Shown: positions 1 through 9,239, counted from the first letter of the stretch. The stretch is 13,660 nt of DNA from Anaeromyces robustus (GCA_002104895.1 MCFG01000349.1:60001-73660); one strand, 5' to 3'. The notes: generated from the letters alone by a model not told the origin. Program-made: numbers and translations.

Positions 1-1123
1 ATTTGTATTTATTTATATTTATATTTATTTATATTTATTTATTTAGTTTTTATTCATATATTTATTATTTAAAGAATTACATAATAAAATAAATTGACAG
101 ATTTGTTTAATCACTTAATCATTTTTAATTATTATTTAAAAAAAATTATTACCAAAATTAGAATAATTAATTATATAAAATTATCAATATATTATCAATT
201 GAATAAAAATATATATCATAATTTAAAAATATTAAAAATTTAATAATTTTAAATTTTTTTTTTCATCCATTAAAATGATCTTATTTGGACACTCTTCTTT
301 TTCTTCATTTTTATTCTACAATTAACATTATTTTAATTAATAAATATATTAAATTTTTATTATTAATTAAATAGTGATAATTCTTATATATTTTATAATA
401 TATTGTATAATATATTTTTAAAATATAACAACTCTTTAATTGTTAGAGCTAAAGAGAATACTGAAAGTTATCATTAATTTTTATTTACAACAAACTTAAG
501 TTCAAATACTCTGTATTTATAATATAAAATTAAAAAAAATATACAAAATATGATATACAAAATATGATGACATAGTTGTTAAAATCTTTTTTGGAACTGT
601 GAAATAGTATATATGTTATTCACAAAAAATAACTCCTATAAATAATATTTATAATTAAAATAAATAATTTTAATTTTTTTATTTTAAGATTATTATTAAT
701 TAATCTTATTTAAAAGGTTCTATAGAATTTGACAAATTTTTTATTTAATACTGATTAATAATATATAATGTAAATATATTTTAATATATTTATAATATAT
801 TATTACTATATATTCCAATACATTATTAAAAATAAAATCTATATTTATTATCAACTTTATGAGAATTTTTTTTGTAACCAATAATTTTCTTTGTACTGAT
901 ATATTAAAGAATGCCAAGGTTTTATTTTTTAAAAAATAATATACTCATAATATATACTATTATATATATAAATAAAATAATAGTAATATAAATTATAATT
1001 ATTCCTTCATATATCAATATATTAAGTTTATTCTCAGTTAATAATTAAAATATCTATTTGTATTTTATATATAAAAATAATAATTTATATTTGTATATGA
1101 ATCTTTCATTATTTAATGAAAAA
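1..1123. other. AT-rich gene desert, left edge
   Basis: No gene can be supported here. The first 60 bases are an impure TTTA/TTTATATT repeat, and the rest is mixed A/T sequence with homopolymer runs. Two slightly G+C-richer patches occur near 250-315 and 425-475. Each gives a 20-25 codon open stretch in one frame, on the minus and plus strand respectively, which is too short to call. A TTGACAG heptamer lies at 94-100 and is relevant to the cluster at 1291-1338. Confidence 0.6.
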
Positions 1124-1149
1124 TATTATTTATTTATTTATTTATTTTC

Positions 1150-1184
<35 letters not shown>

Positions 1185-1206
1185 TTTTATTTATTTATTT
1201 ATTTTT
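1124..1206. repeat. (TTTA)n microsatellite
   Basis: About 80 bp of nearly pure TTTA tetranucleotide, interrupted by a few TTTTC and TTTTAT variants. It opens spurious Leu/Phe/Ile/Tyr frames on the plus strand that should not be taken as genes. The same tetranucleotide recurs at 2918-3128, 7176-7315 and 7750-7990. Confidence 0.95.
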
Positions 1207-1290
1207 TATAATAATATTTTATATTATACATTTTCATATTTCACATATTAAACGTTTTTTAAGAAATTAAATAAATAAATTATTAAAAAG

Positions 1291-1338
1291 CTGTCAATTG
1301 ACCTGTCAATCACAAATTGACAATTAAACCTGTCAATT
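1291..1338. repeat. Cluster of TGTCAAT / ATTGACA motifs
   Basis: Four copies of TGTCAAT in mixed orientation lie within 48 bp: CTGTCAATTGAC at 1291-1302, CTGTCAAT at 1303-1310, ATTGACAAT (inverted) at 1316-1324 and CTGTCAATT at 1330-1338. A fifth copy, TTGACAG, lies at 94-100. CTGTCA/TGACAG is the core bound by TALE-class homeodomain proteins, so a binding-site cluster is possible. Nothing nearby shows which gene it would control, and it may be a small decayed repeat instead. Confidence 0.4.
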
Positions 1339-2378
1339 TTTTTCTCAAATTATTAAAATTTTTATTTAATTTATCATTTTTTGTTACATAATTAAAATAA
1401 ATATTTATCTATATATACATATATAAGTAATTATATATATACTTTTATATGTATTTTTTATTAAAATATTATTTTGAAATCTACTATAAAATACTTCTAT
1501 TATTTAATTATATTCTTTAATAATAATAAAATTATTATATTATCATCATAAATACGAAATCAGGAATAAAATTTTAAATTAATATCTAAATATTTATGTT
1601 AAACAAAATTATAATTAAAAAAAAAAAAAATACAGTAGTTACGATCTTAAACATAATATAATATTACCTTTTATTTTAAATGTTTTTAGTTCTTTCTTTT
1701 TTCTTTTATCTGCGTATCGTCTTATTTATTTTAAATAAAAATAAAATTATCAAAATTTTTATTTTATACATAATATTTTTATTTTTATTTTAAAAAAAAA
1801 ATAATATAAAACATATTATTAATATAAGATAAATAGATGTATTTTTTCATTTTTAATATTTTTTAGTCTACCTTTTTTTTTAACTACTTTCATATCTGTA
1901 TATCCGTATAGTCTTTTTTTAAAAAAGAATAAAAATGTTATAATTTAAAATTTTTATAATATATTAAAAAATATAGAGATAAAGATAAAAAAATTTATTG
2001 ATAAAAATAAAATATATTGATAACATTCATATGTACAAAGTTTATGATAAATTGTATATATACTAGTAATATAAAATTAAAGTAATCATGTTATTTTTAA
2101 ACTTAATTAAACTTTTTTATATTCATTATTAATAGAATTTTTTAAAAAGAATATTAAAATTAAGTACTTATAATGTTTGTTGCTGTTGTCGGTTTTTGAC
2201 TTTAAAAACTTAAAATTAAATTGAATTGAATTAAAGCATGTACACTAGTTAATATGTATAAAAAGACAATAACAACAAATGACAATGTAATAATATATAA
2301 TTACAATTTATTATAAAAGTTAGTTAATAATTTTACAAAGTTTTATATATATATTTATGCTAAGTTTATTTTTTCCAG
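1339..2378. other. AT-rich gene desert with a degenerate duplicated pyrimidine segment
   Basis: No coding region is supported. Two pyrimidine-rich segments resemble each other: about 1680-1735 (TTTTTAG, Ts and Cs, ATCTG then CGTAT then GTCTT) and about 1860-1922 (the same order with a 6-bp insertion after ATCTG). They look like an old duplication roughly 185 bp apart. The rest is A/T homopolymers. Confidence 0.5.
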
Positions 2379-2401
2379 ATATATATATATATATATATAT
2401 A
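2379..2401. repeat. (AT)11 microsatellite
   Basis: A perfect run of eleven AT dinucleotides. It is self-complementary and likely to vary in length between isolates. Confidence 0.95.
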
Positions 2402-2697
2402 AATGGTTATTTTTGAAATTTTAAATTAAAAAAGTTCAAAAGTTAATTTTAAAATATTTAAAAAAACAAAAATCAATATGATTTATATTTTAATTATGGA
2501 ATAAATATATACCATAGCAATGAAAAAAGGAATAAATTTATATAAATAAAATAATAATATTATACATAAAGTTTTTATTCAATATCATTTATTGTTCATC
2601 AATTATTAATATATATTTATATTATTTATTTATTTATATCGTTTATCCATTATTTATTATTTATATTTATTTATTTTTATATTATTTACTCACTTAT

Positions 2698-2755
2698 TTC
2701 TAAATTAGTTCAACTCAGAATAGGTTGTGGCAGTATCATCAGTTTCTTCTAAATT
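2698..2755. other. 40-bp G+C-rich island between 9-bp direct repeats
   Basis: TTCTAAATT occurs at 2698-2706 and again at 2747-2755. The 40 bases between (2707-2746) are about 40% G+C in a background near 12%. Read on the minus strand the island gives a short open stretch ending in ELN and a stop. The strand-specific origin is not recognised. It could be a short insertion with a target duplication, like the tRNA half at 6681-6715, or a scrap of a decayed exon. Confidence 0.35.
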
Positions 2756-2867
2756 TAAATTTATAATTAAATTTTAAAATATATTTGGGTTAATTGATTT
2801 TTTTTAGTTATTGATTAAGTATATCTTTTGAGAGACGTATATATCACATTAAAAACAAATGAAAGTT

Positions 2868-3031
2868 ATATATTATATATATTATATTATATTATATATA
2901 TTATATTATATCATATTTATTTATTTAATTATTCATTTATTTATTTATTTATTTATTATTTATGTATTTATTTATTTATTTATTTATTTATTTATTCATT
3001 TATTTATTCATTTATTCATTTATTTATTCAT

Positions 3032-3066
<35 letters not shown>

Positions 3067-3128
3067 TGTATTTATGTATTTATTATGTATTTATTTATCT
3101 ATTATTTATCTATTTATTTATTTTTTCA
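2868..3128. repeat. TATATTA tract followed by a (TTTA)n array
   Basis: Roughly 50 bp of TATATTA-type repeat runs into about 210 bp of TTTA tetranucleotide with regular variants TTCA and TGTA. The array keeps several plus-strand frames open because TTTA repeats contain no in-frame stop in some phases. The resulting Leu/Phe/Ile/Tyr peptides are artefacts of the repeat. Confidence 0.92.
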
Positions 3129-3357
3129 TTTGTTCGCTTTATCCTTTAATTTTTTCTAAGATAATAAAAAATGTTTTGCAATATTTTATACGAATTAATT
3201 ATTAATTATTTAAAAAGTTTATTAAAGCCGATTTATTTAAAAATTAAGTAACTTTTTTATTCAAAAAAATTCTTTCTAAAAAAATATATAGTGTGTTAAT
3301 GTCAAAATAAAACTTCCATCCAAAAAATTTTTAAAAATGCTCTTTTGTCATTGATCA

Positions 3358-3659
3358 TTCCTTTATTTCAACCCCATTTCTAGGGAACATAACAAAGTAT
3401 TAAACTTTTTCTATAACATAATGAATTCTTTAAGTATTCGTAAATCTCTAACTAATTCTTTTGGATCATATGATATATATACTACTTTTCTAATATTCAT
3501 TTTATAATTTGATTCAATAAATTCTTTAGTCGAACCACTTCTGGATGGACCCATAAAAATACAATCAATTTTATTAAATTTATCATCACTCTCACTCATA
3601 GCTAGTAAAAATCTTGATGAATTATCACAGAAATAATCACTAATATTAATTTTTTTAGA
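3358..3659 (-). pseudogene. Decayed C-terminal fragment of an RlmCD/TrmA-type uracil-5 methyltransferase
   Basis: The family methylates uracil C5 in rRNA or tRNA using S-adenosylmethionine. On the minus strand an open stretch runs from 3659 to a TAG at 3413-3411, and it matches the C-terminal catalytic part of the family in order. FLLAMSES precedes the DPPRSGS-like motif (here FMGPSRSGST), then EFIES, then KVVYIS.DP, then LVRDLRIL. After two stops and a frame change, FVMFPRNGVE at 3396-3367 matches the family's DMFP..HVE end motif. Decay is visible in the motifs. Asp and the second Pro of DPPR are Gly and Ser, and the nucleophilic Cys of SC.P is Tyr (codon 3470-3468). The Rossmann core and N-terminal parts are absent; I searched upstream to about 3840 and saw none. 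The wording is closest to the bacterial (Firmicutes-like) form rather than to eukaryotic Trm2, so horizontal transfer followed by loss is likely but unproven. Confidence 0.75.
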
Positions 3660-4827
3660 CTATTTTTGTTATGTATTTATATATTACAGAAAAACCAACT
3701 TGATTTTTTATTTTTATTTAAAATTTTAAAAAAAAAAAACCTGTATAAATAATTAACACTACTTTCTTCTTTATTATCAATCATGTTATGATAATTCTTT
3801 TATTAAATTAGTTTAGATGTTTAAATTAAAAATTATAAGTTTTTTTATCAATTTTTTTTATTTGCTATTATTTCTTTGAATTAATATTTTAATTTTTAGT
3901 AATTTCCTCAACTCCTTTGTAATTTGTATTTACTTTAAATCTTCGTATAATATATATATATAATATTTTCTATATCTATTTTATTTTCGTCTGACAAGTA
4001 TTTGTTACAAATTAATAACATTAGAATTGTATGTGTTAAAATTCTATAAATAAAAATAAATATATGATTTAAACCAAATAATAGAGAATAGAATATATTC
4101 TCTATTCTATTCTAAATAAAATGACAAACATTTTTTAGTAATTCCTATTACAATTATACAAACGATAATTTCATCGAAAAGAATCAATGTTTGATGATTT
4201 TAATTGTGTTATTAAATTATTAATTTTATTAAGTTAAAATGCAATTTAGTAATTATTAATTATTAATGTTTCTTTATTTTATTCTTCTTAATTTGACATT
4301 ATAGTTATATTATATTTTTATTATTCAACTATTTTTCACATGGAACATTATTCAATTAATATATATTGAATAGTATTATATAAAATACAAAAATATTTTA
4401 TTTTATATATAGAATCTTATTATATTATTACTTAATTATAACATATTTATAGTCAGAGAGAAAAAAAAAGAGGAATAACTAGTGAATAATCTCTTGAATC
4501 AAATTTCTTTCACCTATCACTCTATGTATAATTAATAATAACATAATTTTTTATTACTATATTGTATTACTATTTATTAATTATTACATATAATATATTA
4601 ATATTATAATTACTTATTTTCATTTTTTAGTGCTTATTAATTATCTTTAATTTTTATTATTATAATTTATTATATGTTTATTAACTATTAAATTATATAA
4701 TGAAATATCTTTAAGTACATATTAACAAAAGTTTTTGAATAAGCATAAATTAACATTATACATATATATACAATACATAAAAATAGTATTTTATATAAAT
4801 GTAAATATTTATAAATAATTGTTATAT
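3660..4827. other. AT-rich gene desert with possible coding scraps
   Basis: No gene can be supported. A perfect inverted repeat lies at 4080-4106. One plus-strand frame stays open for about 33 codons (4124-4226) and one minus-strand frame for about 22 codons (about 4472-4540), both in slightly G+C-richer sequence, but neither resembles a family I know. A purine-rich stretch runs from 4454 to 4475. Confidence 0.5.
4080..4106. repeat. Perfect 11-bp inverted repeat, 5-nt loop
   Basis: AATAGAGAATA at 4080-4090 and TATTCTCTATT at 4096-4106 are exact reverse complements separated by GAATA. No gene ends nearby, so a role in termination cannot be argued. Confidence 0.8.
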
Positions 4828-5114
4828 ATATAATTCATGAAAATAGCATTTTATATATGTGTAAATCAACATATTAATAATTGTTATATATGTTTATATC
4901 AGTAATTGTTATATATGTTTATATCAATCAACATATTAATAATTGTTATATATGTTTATATCAATCAACATATTAATAATTGTTATATATGTTTATATCA
5001 ATCAACATATTAATAATTGTTATATATGTTTATATCATATATATAATTCATGAAAATAGTATTTTATATAAGTATAAATCAACATATTAATAATTATTAT
5101 ATATGTTTATATCA
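4828..5114. repeat. 37-bp minisatellite inside a 74-bp segmental duplication
   Basis: Three perfect head-to-tail 37-bp copies occupy 4904-4940, 4941-4977 and 4978-5014. Each begins AATTGTTATATATG and ends CATATTAAT. Partial copies lie at 4879-4901 and 5015-5037. The array is bracketed by two 74-bp segments, 4828-4901 and 5041-5114, that differ at only four positions and share the core ATCAACATATTAATAATT. A more diverged third relative starts near 4770. The pattern implies a duplication first, then local expansion of the 37-bp unit by slippage or unequal exchange. Confidence 0.9.
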
Positions 5115-5358
5115 TATATATACTAATAATAGGGTTTTGTTTATATCATATATGTATTATAAGCATATATATAATATATAAAAAAGAGTTTTTTATATTA
5201 ATTGTTATTTGTTATATATGTATATAATACAATGTATTAAAGTATTTAACATTTTACTATTGTTCAAGTTTTTTTAAAAAAATGGATAAATTTTTTAACA
5301 ATTTCAATAATTTATATTAACTGTTATTTTTATTATATATTTAAACAAGTAAAAATAA

Positions 5359-5875
5359 CAGGTAATATCAAATAAAAATGAAAATAGAAGAATATATATA
5401 GACAAGAAAATAATAAAAAAAAAGAGAAGAGCTGAAATTAAAAAAAAAGAGTTATATCCGAACGTATTATTTGGATATTGAAGTAAATCTCAAAAAGTAT
5501 GACGGCTATTTCAAAAAATTCATTTTATTGCTTTTAATATTATTTTACAATATGATAAACCTAATGAAATTATAATTAATATATCCGTTATTTCTATAGT
5601 AAAAAGTAGTAAAATTATTGAATTACTAAAAAATGAATTTATCATTTTTTCCATACTCCTTCATATGATAAAATATGTAAAGTCCGTAAATAAAACAGAA
5701 TTTCTATTATAAATCTATGATAGGAAAAGTAACGAACGTATTAAATATTTACTTTATTTTACTAATATTATAAATAATAATTAATGTCTTGGCTCTAAAT
5801 TCTGAAGCTTTTATCAAAATAAATAAGAATTTTTTAGTTATTCATTTTGATATGAATATTAAAATTACTTTTTAG
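5359..5875 (+). pseudogene. Decayed open reading frame, family unknown (ankyrin-like at best)
   Basis: One plus-strand frame runs from 5359 to 5784 with only three stops (TGA at 5479, TGA at 5500, TAA at 5710) in 142 codons. At this base composition about one codon in ten would be a stop by chance. The next frame then stays open from 5774 to a TAG at 5873-5875, as expected after one frameshift. The longest piece is 69 codons (5503-5709). It contains segments such as SSKIIELLKNEF and, further on, ERIKYLLYFTNIINNN. These resemble the second helix and following loop of ankyrin repeats (IVKYLLE.GADIN), but no full repeat with its TPLH motif is present. There is no convincing start codon. The call rests on stop depletion and faint similarity, so it is tentative. 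Confidence 0.4.
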
Positions 5876-6660
5876 TTCAAAATTGTTGATTTCAATATAT
5901 ATTAAATTTGATGTTTAAATTAACAATTTAGAACACTAATATATATAAAATACATTTAACACTTCAATTAAATTTTTTAATAAAAAAAGTTTTTTTTAAG
6001 TAATAAAAATTTAATTAATAATTCATCCCTTTCTTTTTTAAAAAAAAAAAAAATAATAATAAAAACTTAACAATTTTAGGAATATAATACATATATATAA
6101 TATTATAATAATAACTTTTTTTATTTCATTTATTTTAAAAATGGTTTATCAAAATATTTACTTTTATTACTGTTAATTTATTACTGTTAATACTTTAATC
6201 ACATATAAAATAAAACAAAAATTATTTGAAATAAAGAAATTATACCAATTAAGCAAAAAAGTGTATTTTCTATTATGGTTGCTTGATGAACCATTTTATT
6301 CTAATTATATAAGAATACCATCTAATTAATATAATAATAAATATATAATAAATTATTATATTTAATAATATTCATATTATTTTATTAATTGAATTATCAA
6401 TTATATTATTTATATATATTTCTTAATAAATGAAAAAAAAATATGCATTTTTTATTTTTGTTTATATTTGTTCCAATTTTTGTTACATGATGAAAATAAA
6501 ATGGTAAAACTTTAATTCATATATCAAAATAATATTAATTAAAGTTTTAACATTTATTTTCATATTAAAGATTTAAAAATTTTTTATGCTTATTTGATAA
6601 TTGTAATAATTAAATATAAAATAATATAAAATAAATAATAAATATATTAAAAATATTTTT
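5876..6660. other. AT-rich desert with one possible small coding relic
   Basis: A 14-bp perfect tandem duplication (TTTATTACTGTTAA) occupies 6163-6176 and 6177-6190. It sits in a frame that begins ATG at 6141 with AAAA before it and runs to TAA at 6327-6329 with a single internal stop (TAA, 6174-6176). The end of that frame (LLWLLDEPFYSNYIRIPSN) is less A/T-driven than its surroundings, but a 50-codon open stretch is expected several times by chance in a window this size. I therefore do not call a gene. The remainder shows only homopolymers and TA-rich sequence. Confidence 0.45.
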
Positions 6661-6669
6661 AAATTCTTT

Positions 6670-6726
6670 AATTTTAACTTGGCAGGCGGTAATTTTACCA
6701 CTAAACCATCAATGCAATTTTAACTT
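6670..6726. repeat. 11-bp direct repeats flanking the tRNA half
   Basis: AATTTTAACTT at 6670-6680 and 6716-6726 are identical and abut the 35-bp tRNA-derived insert on both sides. The length falls in the usual range for duplications made by LINE-type target-primed reverse transcription. Read on the minus strand the repeat starts AA, which could also be tRNA positions 37-38, so the right boundary of the insert is ambiguous by two bases. Confidence 0.85.
6681..6715 (-). pseudogene. tRNA-Gly(GCC) 5' half (tRNA pseudogene, inserted fragment)
   Basis: On the minus strand the 35 bases from 6715 to 6681 match the 5' half of eukaryotic tRNA-Gly with anticodon GCC. They comprise the acceptor strand GCATTGA, the D arm with box A TGGTTTAGTGG and GGTAAAAT, the 5' anticodon stem ACCGC, and the loop start CTGCC. 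The match begins exactly at tRNA position 1 and stops at the anticodon (position 36, or 37-38 if the shared AA is counted). No T arm, box B or 3' acceptor strand follows on the minus strand, so it cannot make a tRNA. AATTTTAACTT at 6670-6680 and the identical AATTTTAACTT at 6716-6726 flank it exactly. This looks like insertion of a tRNA half with an 11-bp target-site duplication. Confidence 0.85.
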
Positions 6727-7175
6727 CAAGATTTGACTGCTTTAAATTAGAAATTATATAAGAGATTCTTTAAGTAAATATAATTAATAAATATATAATT
6801 ATATCATTTGTTTTAATTTATAATTTAATTAATAATAGAATAGAATATTAATTTTAATAAAGATTATCAGAAATGAAAATAATATTTTCTCTTTTTTTCT
6901 TTTTTCTTCCTTTTCCTTTATTTTCCTTTCATTTATCAAATATTCAATTATTATAGAAGAAAAAAAAAATATCATTCCTATAATATTAATTCTATCTTAT
7001 TAGTAAGATATTATTTCTTACTAACAATAATATTAATGTATTATAATCTCCAATAAAAAATTAATTTTAATTATAAATGTATACATTAACCACATGATTT
7101 AGATTGTAATTTGTAAAGTTTTGTGGCAATATTTAAACAAAGAATTTTTAAACTAAATTTAATAAATAATATAAT
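6727..7175. other. Gene-free stretch with polypyrimidine tract and hairpin
   Basis: A 35-nt pure pyrimidine tract (6885-6919) continues after one A as TTTTCCTTTC (6921-6930). A 9-bp perfect inverted repeat follows, TTAGTAAGA at 7000-7008 and TCTTACTAA at 7016-7024, with a 7-nt loop. The purpose of either is unknown, and no gene borders them. Confidence 0.6.
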
Positions 7176-7315
7176 AAAATATAAATAAATAAATAGTAAA
7201 TAGTAAATAAAAACAATATATTTAATAAATAAATAAATAAATAAATTAAAATTACATAAATAAATAAATAAATTAAAATTACATAAATAAATAAATAAAT
7301 AAATAAAGAATATAA
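7176..7315. repeat. (TAAA)n array with a 27-bp higher-order repeat
   Basis: About 140 bp of TAAA tetranucleotide. Inside it the segment AATTAAAATTACATAAATAA occurs at 7244 and again at 7271, giving a 27-bp higher-order period. The minus-strand peptide it opens is low-complexity Leu/Ile/Phe/Tyr and is not a gene. Confidence 0.9.
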
Positions 7316-7750
7316 TAATGTAATATAATAAATATGTAAATTATATGTAAAATATAATATTATAATTATATAGATTATATAATAATATTTTAGAATTTTT
7401 ATAATAATATTATTTACATAAAATATAAGAAAAAAGGCTTGAAAATTTAGAAAACCTTTCAATTTGTTCTGTATTAGTTTAATTAAAACATTTGATCATT
7501 TGAATTTCTATAATTAATTTTTTTTATTATTATTTTTACTTTTATTTATTTATAATAACATTAATAATCATAAAATACATATTAGTTAAATTAATTATTA
7601 AATAAAATTAAGATATTATTATAAAAAAATAATCATTTGTAATAAATTATTTTTAACCAAAAATATGGTTTATAAATCAAAAGGCAATAAATAGGAAAAT
7701 ATTAATTATTTTAAAAGAACTAATTATTAAATAAATATGATAATAGTATA

Positions 7751-7781
<31 letters not shown>

Positions 7782-9194
7782 AATAAAATAATTGAATTAA
7801 GAATACAAAATTTAATTATAATAATTCTATTATATTATTTATCTATTAATTTATTCATTTATTTATTTATCTATTAATTTATTTATTTATTTATTTATTT
7901 ATTTATTAATTAATTAATTTATTTATTTATTTATTTATTTAGTTATTTATTTATTTTAATTTATTTATATTTATTTATTTACTTATATATATTTATTTAT
8001 TCATTTTTACAAAAATTAATTACAAATTCAATTTAATTATTGATTCAATTATTAACAAAAATATTAATAATATTATTATTAATAAAATAATAATATATAA
8101 AAATGTATTATTAATATGATATAAATCGTTAGCCACTTTTCTACTATATTTTATATTTTTTTTATTAAATATACTTTTAAATTAAAAATGTTCCAATTAA
8201 AAGAAGTTTAATACTTATAAAAGATTTTTTTTAATTCATCATAATAAAGTAATAACTTTATAAAATAATTAGTAATGAATATTCATAATTCATAATTCAT
8301 AATTATTAATTATAAAAAAATATTAATAATAATTTTAATTATAATAAATAAAATTAATAATAAATATATAAAAAATATTATTATTATATTACATTCTATA
8401 GAGTTGAAAGAGTATTATAATATATAAATTTAATATATTATGAATATAAAAACATACTTTAGTAAAAAATTGATAATAAGAGTTAATCTATAATAATTAA
8501 AGTTTTAGTTCTTCTTTATTTTATAAATTAATTATTAATTATTAATAATCAAATCAAATAGAATTAATTTATTAATATATAAAATATATTGTTCTATATT
8601 AAATATTTTAAAAGTGTTTTCATTTTACATAAAAGGAAATTATTTAACATTATTGATACAGTTTATCTTAATAAATATATTTTAAATATATTTTAATTAT
8701 ATAGTATTTATACTTTATATAATGAAAATAATATATTAGATTACATTTATCATATATTATAATATATTATTTAAACAATTTATATGATATGTGTGTAATT
8801 AATATATCATTATATTATAAATATAATGGAATATATTATTTTTATACTAATATATCAATTATATTATATATTAATATATATTTAATATAAAATAATATTC
8901 CCAATTATTGATTATTGATGAAAAAGGGAAAAAGGATATAAAAAGACAGTGTTTTTTTTTTTTTTATAAAATTTTTTATACAACAATTTTTTTTTATTTT
9001 TAATAATAAAATAAAGAAGGTTTTTTATTTAACGCAAAAATAAAATATATAAACAATAAATAATATCTTTTATTTTTTAAAAAAATAAAATTTTAAGAAA
9101 AAGTTATTTACTATAAAATAATAATTTTTATAGATATCGTTTATAAAATATTAACATATTAAATAAATAATATTATTACTATTTTTATTTTTAT
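7316..9194. other. AT-rich gene desert with further TTTA/TAAA arrays
   Basis: No gene is supported in nearly 1.9 kb. Tetranucleotide arrays occupy about 7750-7790 (TAAA) and about 7845-7990 (TTTA with a TTAA patch). CATAATT is repeated three times in tandem at 8284-8304. Palindromic TA-rich sequence dominates 8690-8890. Long T and A homopolymers fill 8950-9190, towards the DUF4112 gene, and may include its distal promoter. Confidence 0.6.
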
Positions 9195-9239
9195 AAAAAA
9201 AAAAAAGATTTAACAAGTGTGGTGAATCTTTTTTTTTTT
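9195..9239. promoter_or_regulatory. Perfect A-tract/T-tract hairpin upstream of the DUF4112 gene
   Basis: A run of 11-12 A followed by GATT (9195-9210) and AATC followed by 11 T (9225-9239) are exact reverse complements over 15 bp. The 14-base loop, TAACAAGTGTGGTG, is unusually G-rich for the region. It sits about 245 bp before the ATG. It could be a cruciform or a nucleosome-excluding poly(dA:dT) promoter element, but function is inferred only from position. Confidence 0.4.

Noticed and set aside
1058-1270. Plus-strand frame rich in Leu/Ile/Phe/Tyr
   Set aside because: It is created by the (TTTA)n array; the peptide is a pure tetranucleotide translation with no domain.
2707-2746. U4 snRNA fragment, because GTGGCAGTATC matches the animal U4 5' region
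   Set aside because: The match stops after 11 bases and lacks the conserved GTAGCCAATGAGG that should follow. A C/D snoRNA reading of the other strand also lacks a proper box C and terminal stem.
2828-3205. Overlapping plus-strand frames of up to 125 codons
   Set aside because: All are readings of the TATATTA and TTTA arrays in different phases.
4879-5037. CRISPR-like array (37-bp repeats)
   Set aside because: The units are head-to-tail without spacers, in eukaryotic-looking AT-rich DNA.
6600-6715. Intact tRNA-Gly gene with an intron after position 37
   Set aside because: No T arm or 3' acceptor strand follows on the minus strand, and the direct repeats abut the fragment at the anticodon loop, which an intron would not explain.
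7148-7462. Minus-strand frame of 104 codons
   Set aside because: Its central part is the TAAA array and the rest is low-complexity A/T sequence; no homology is visible.
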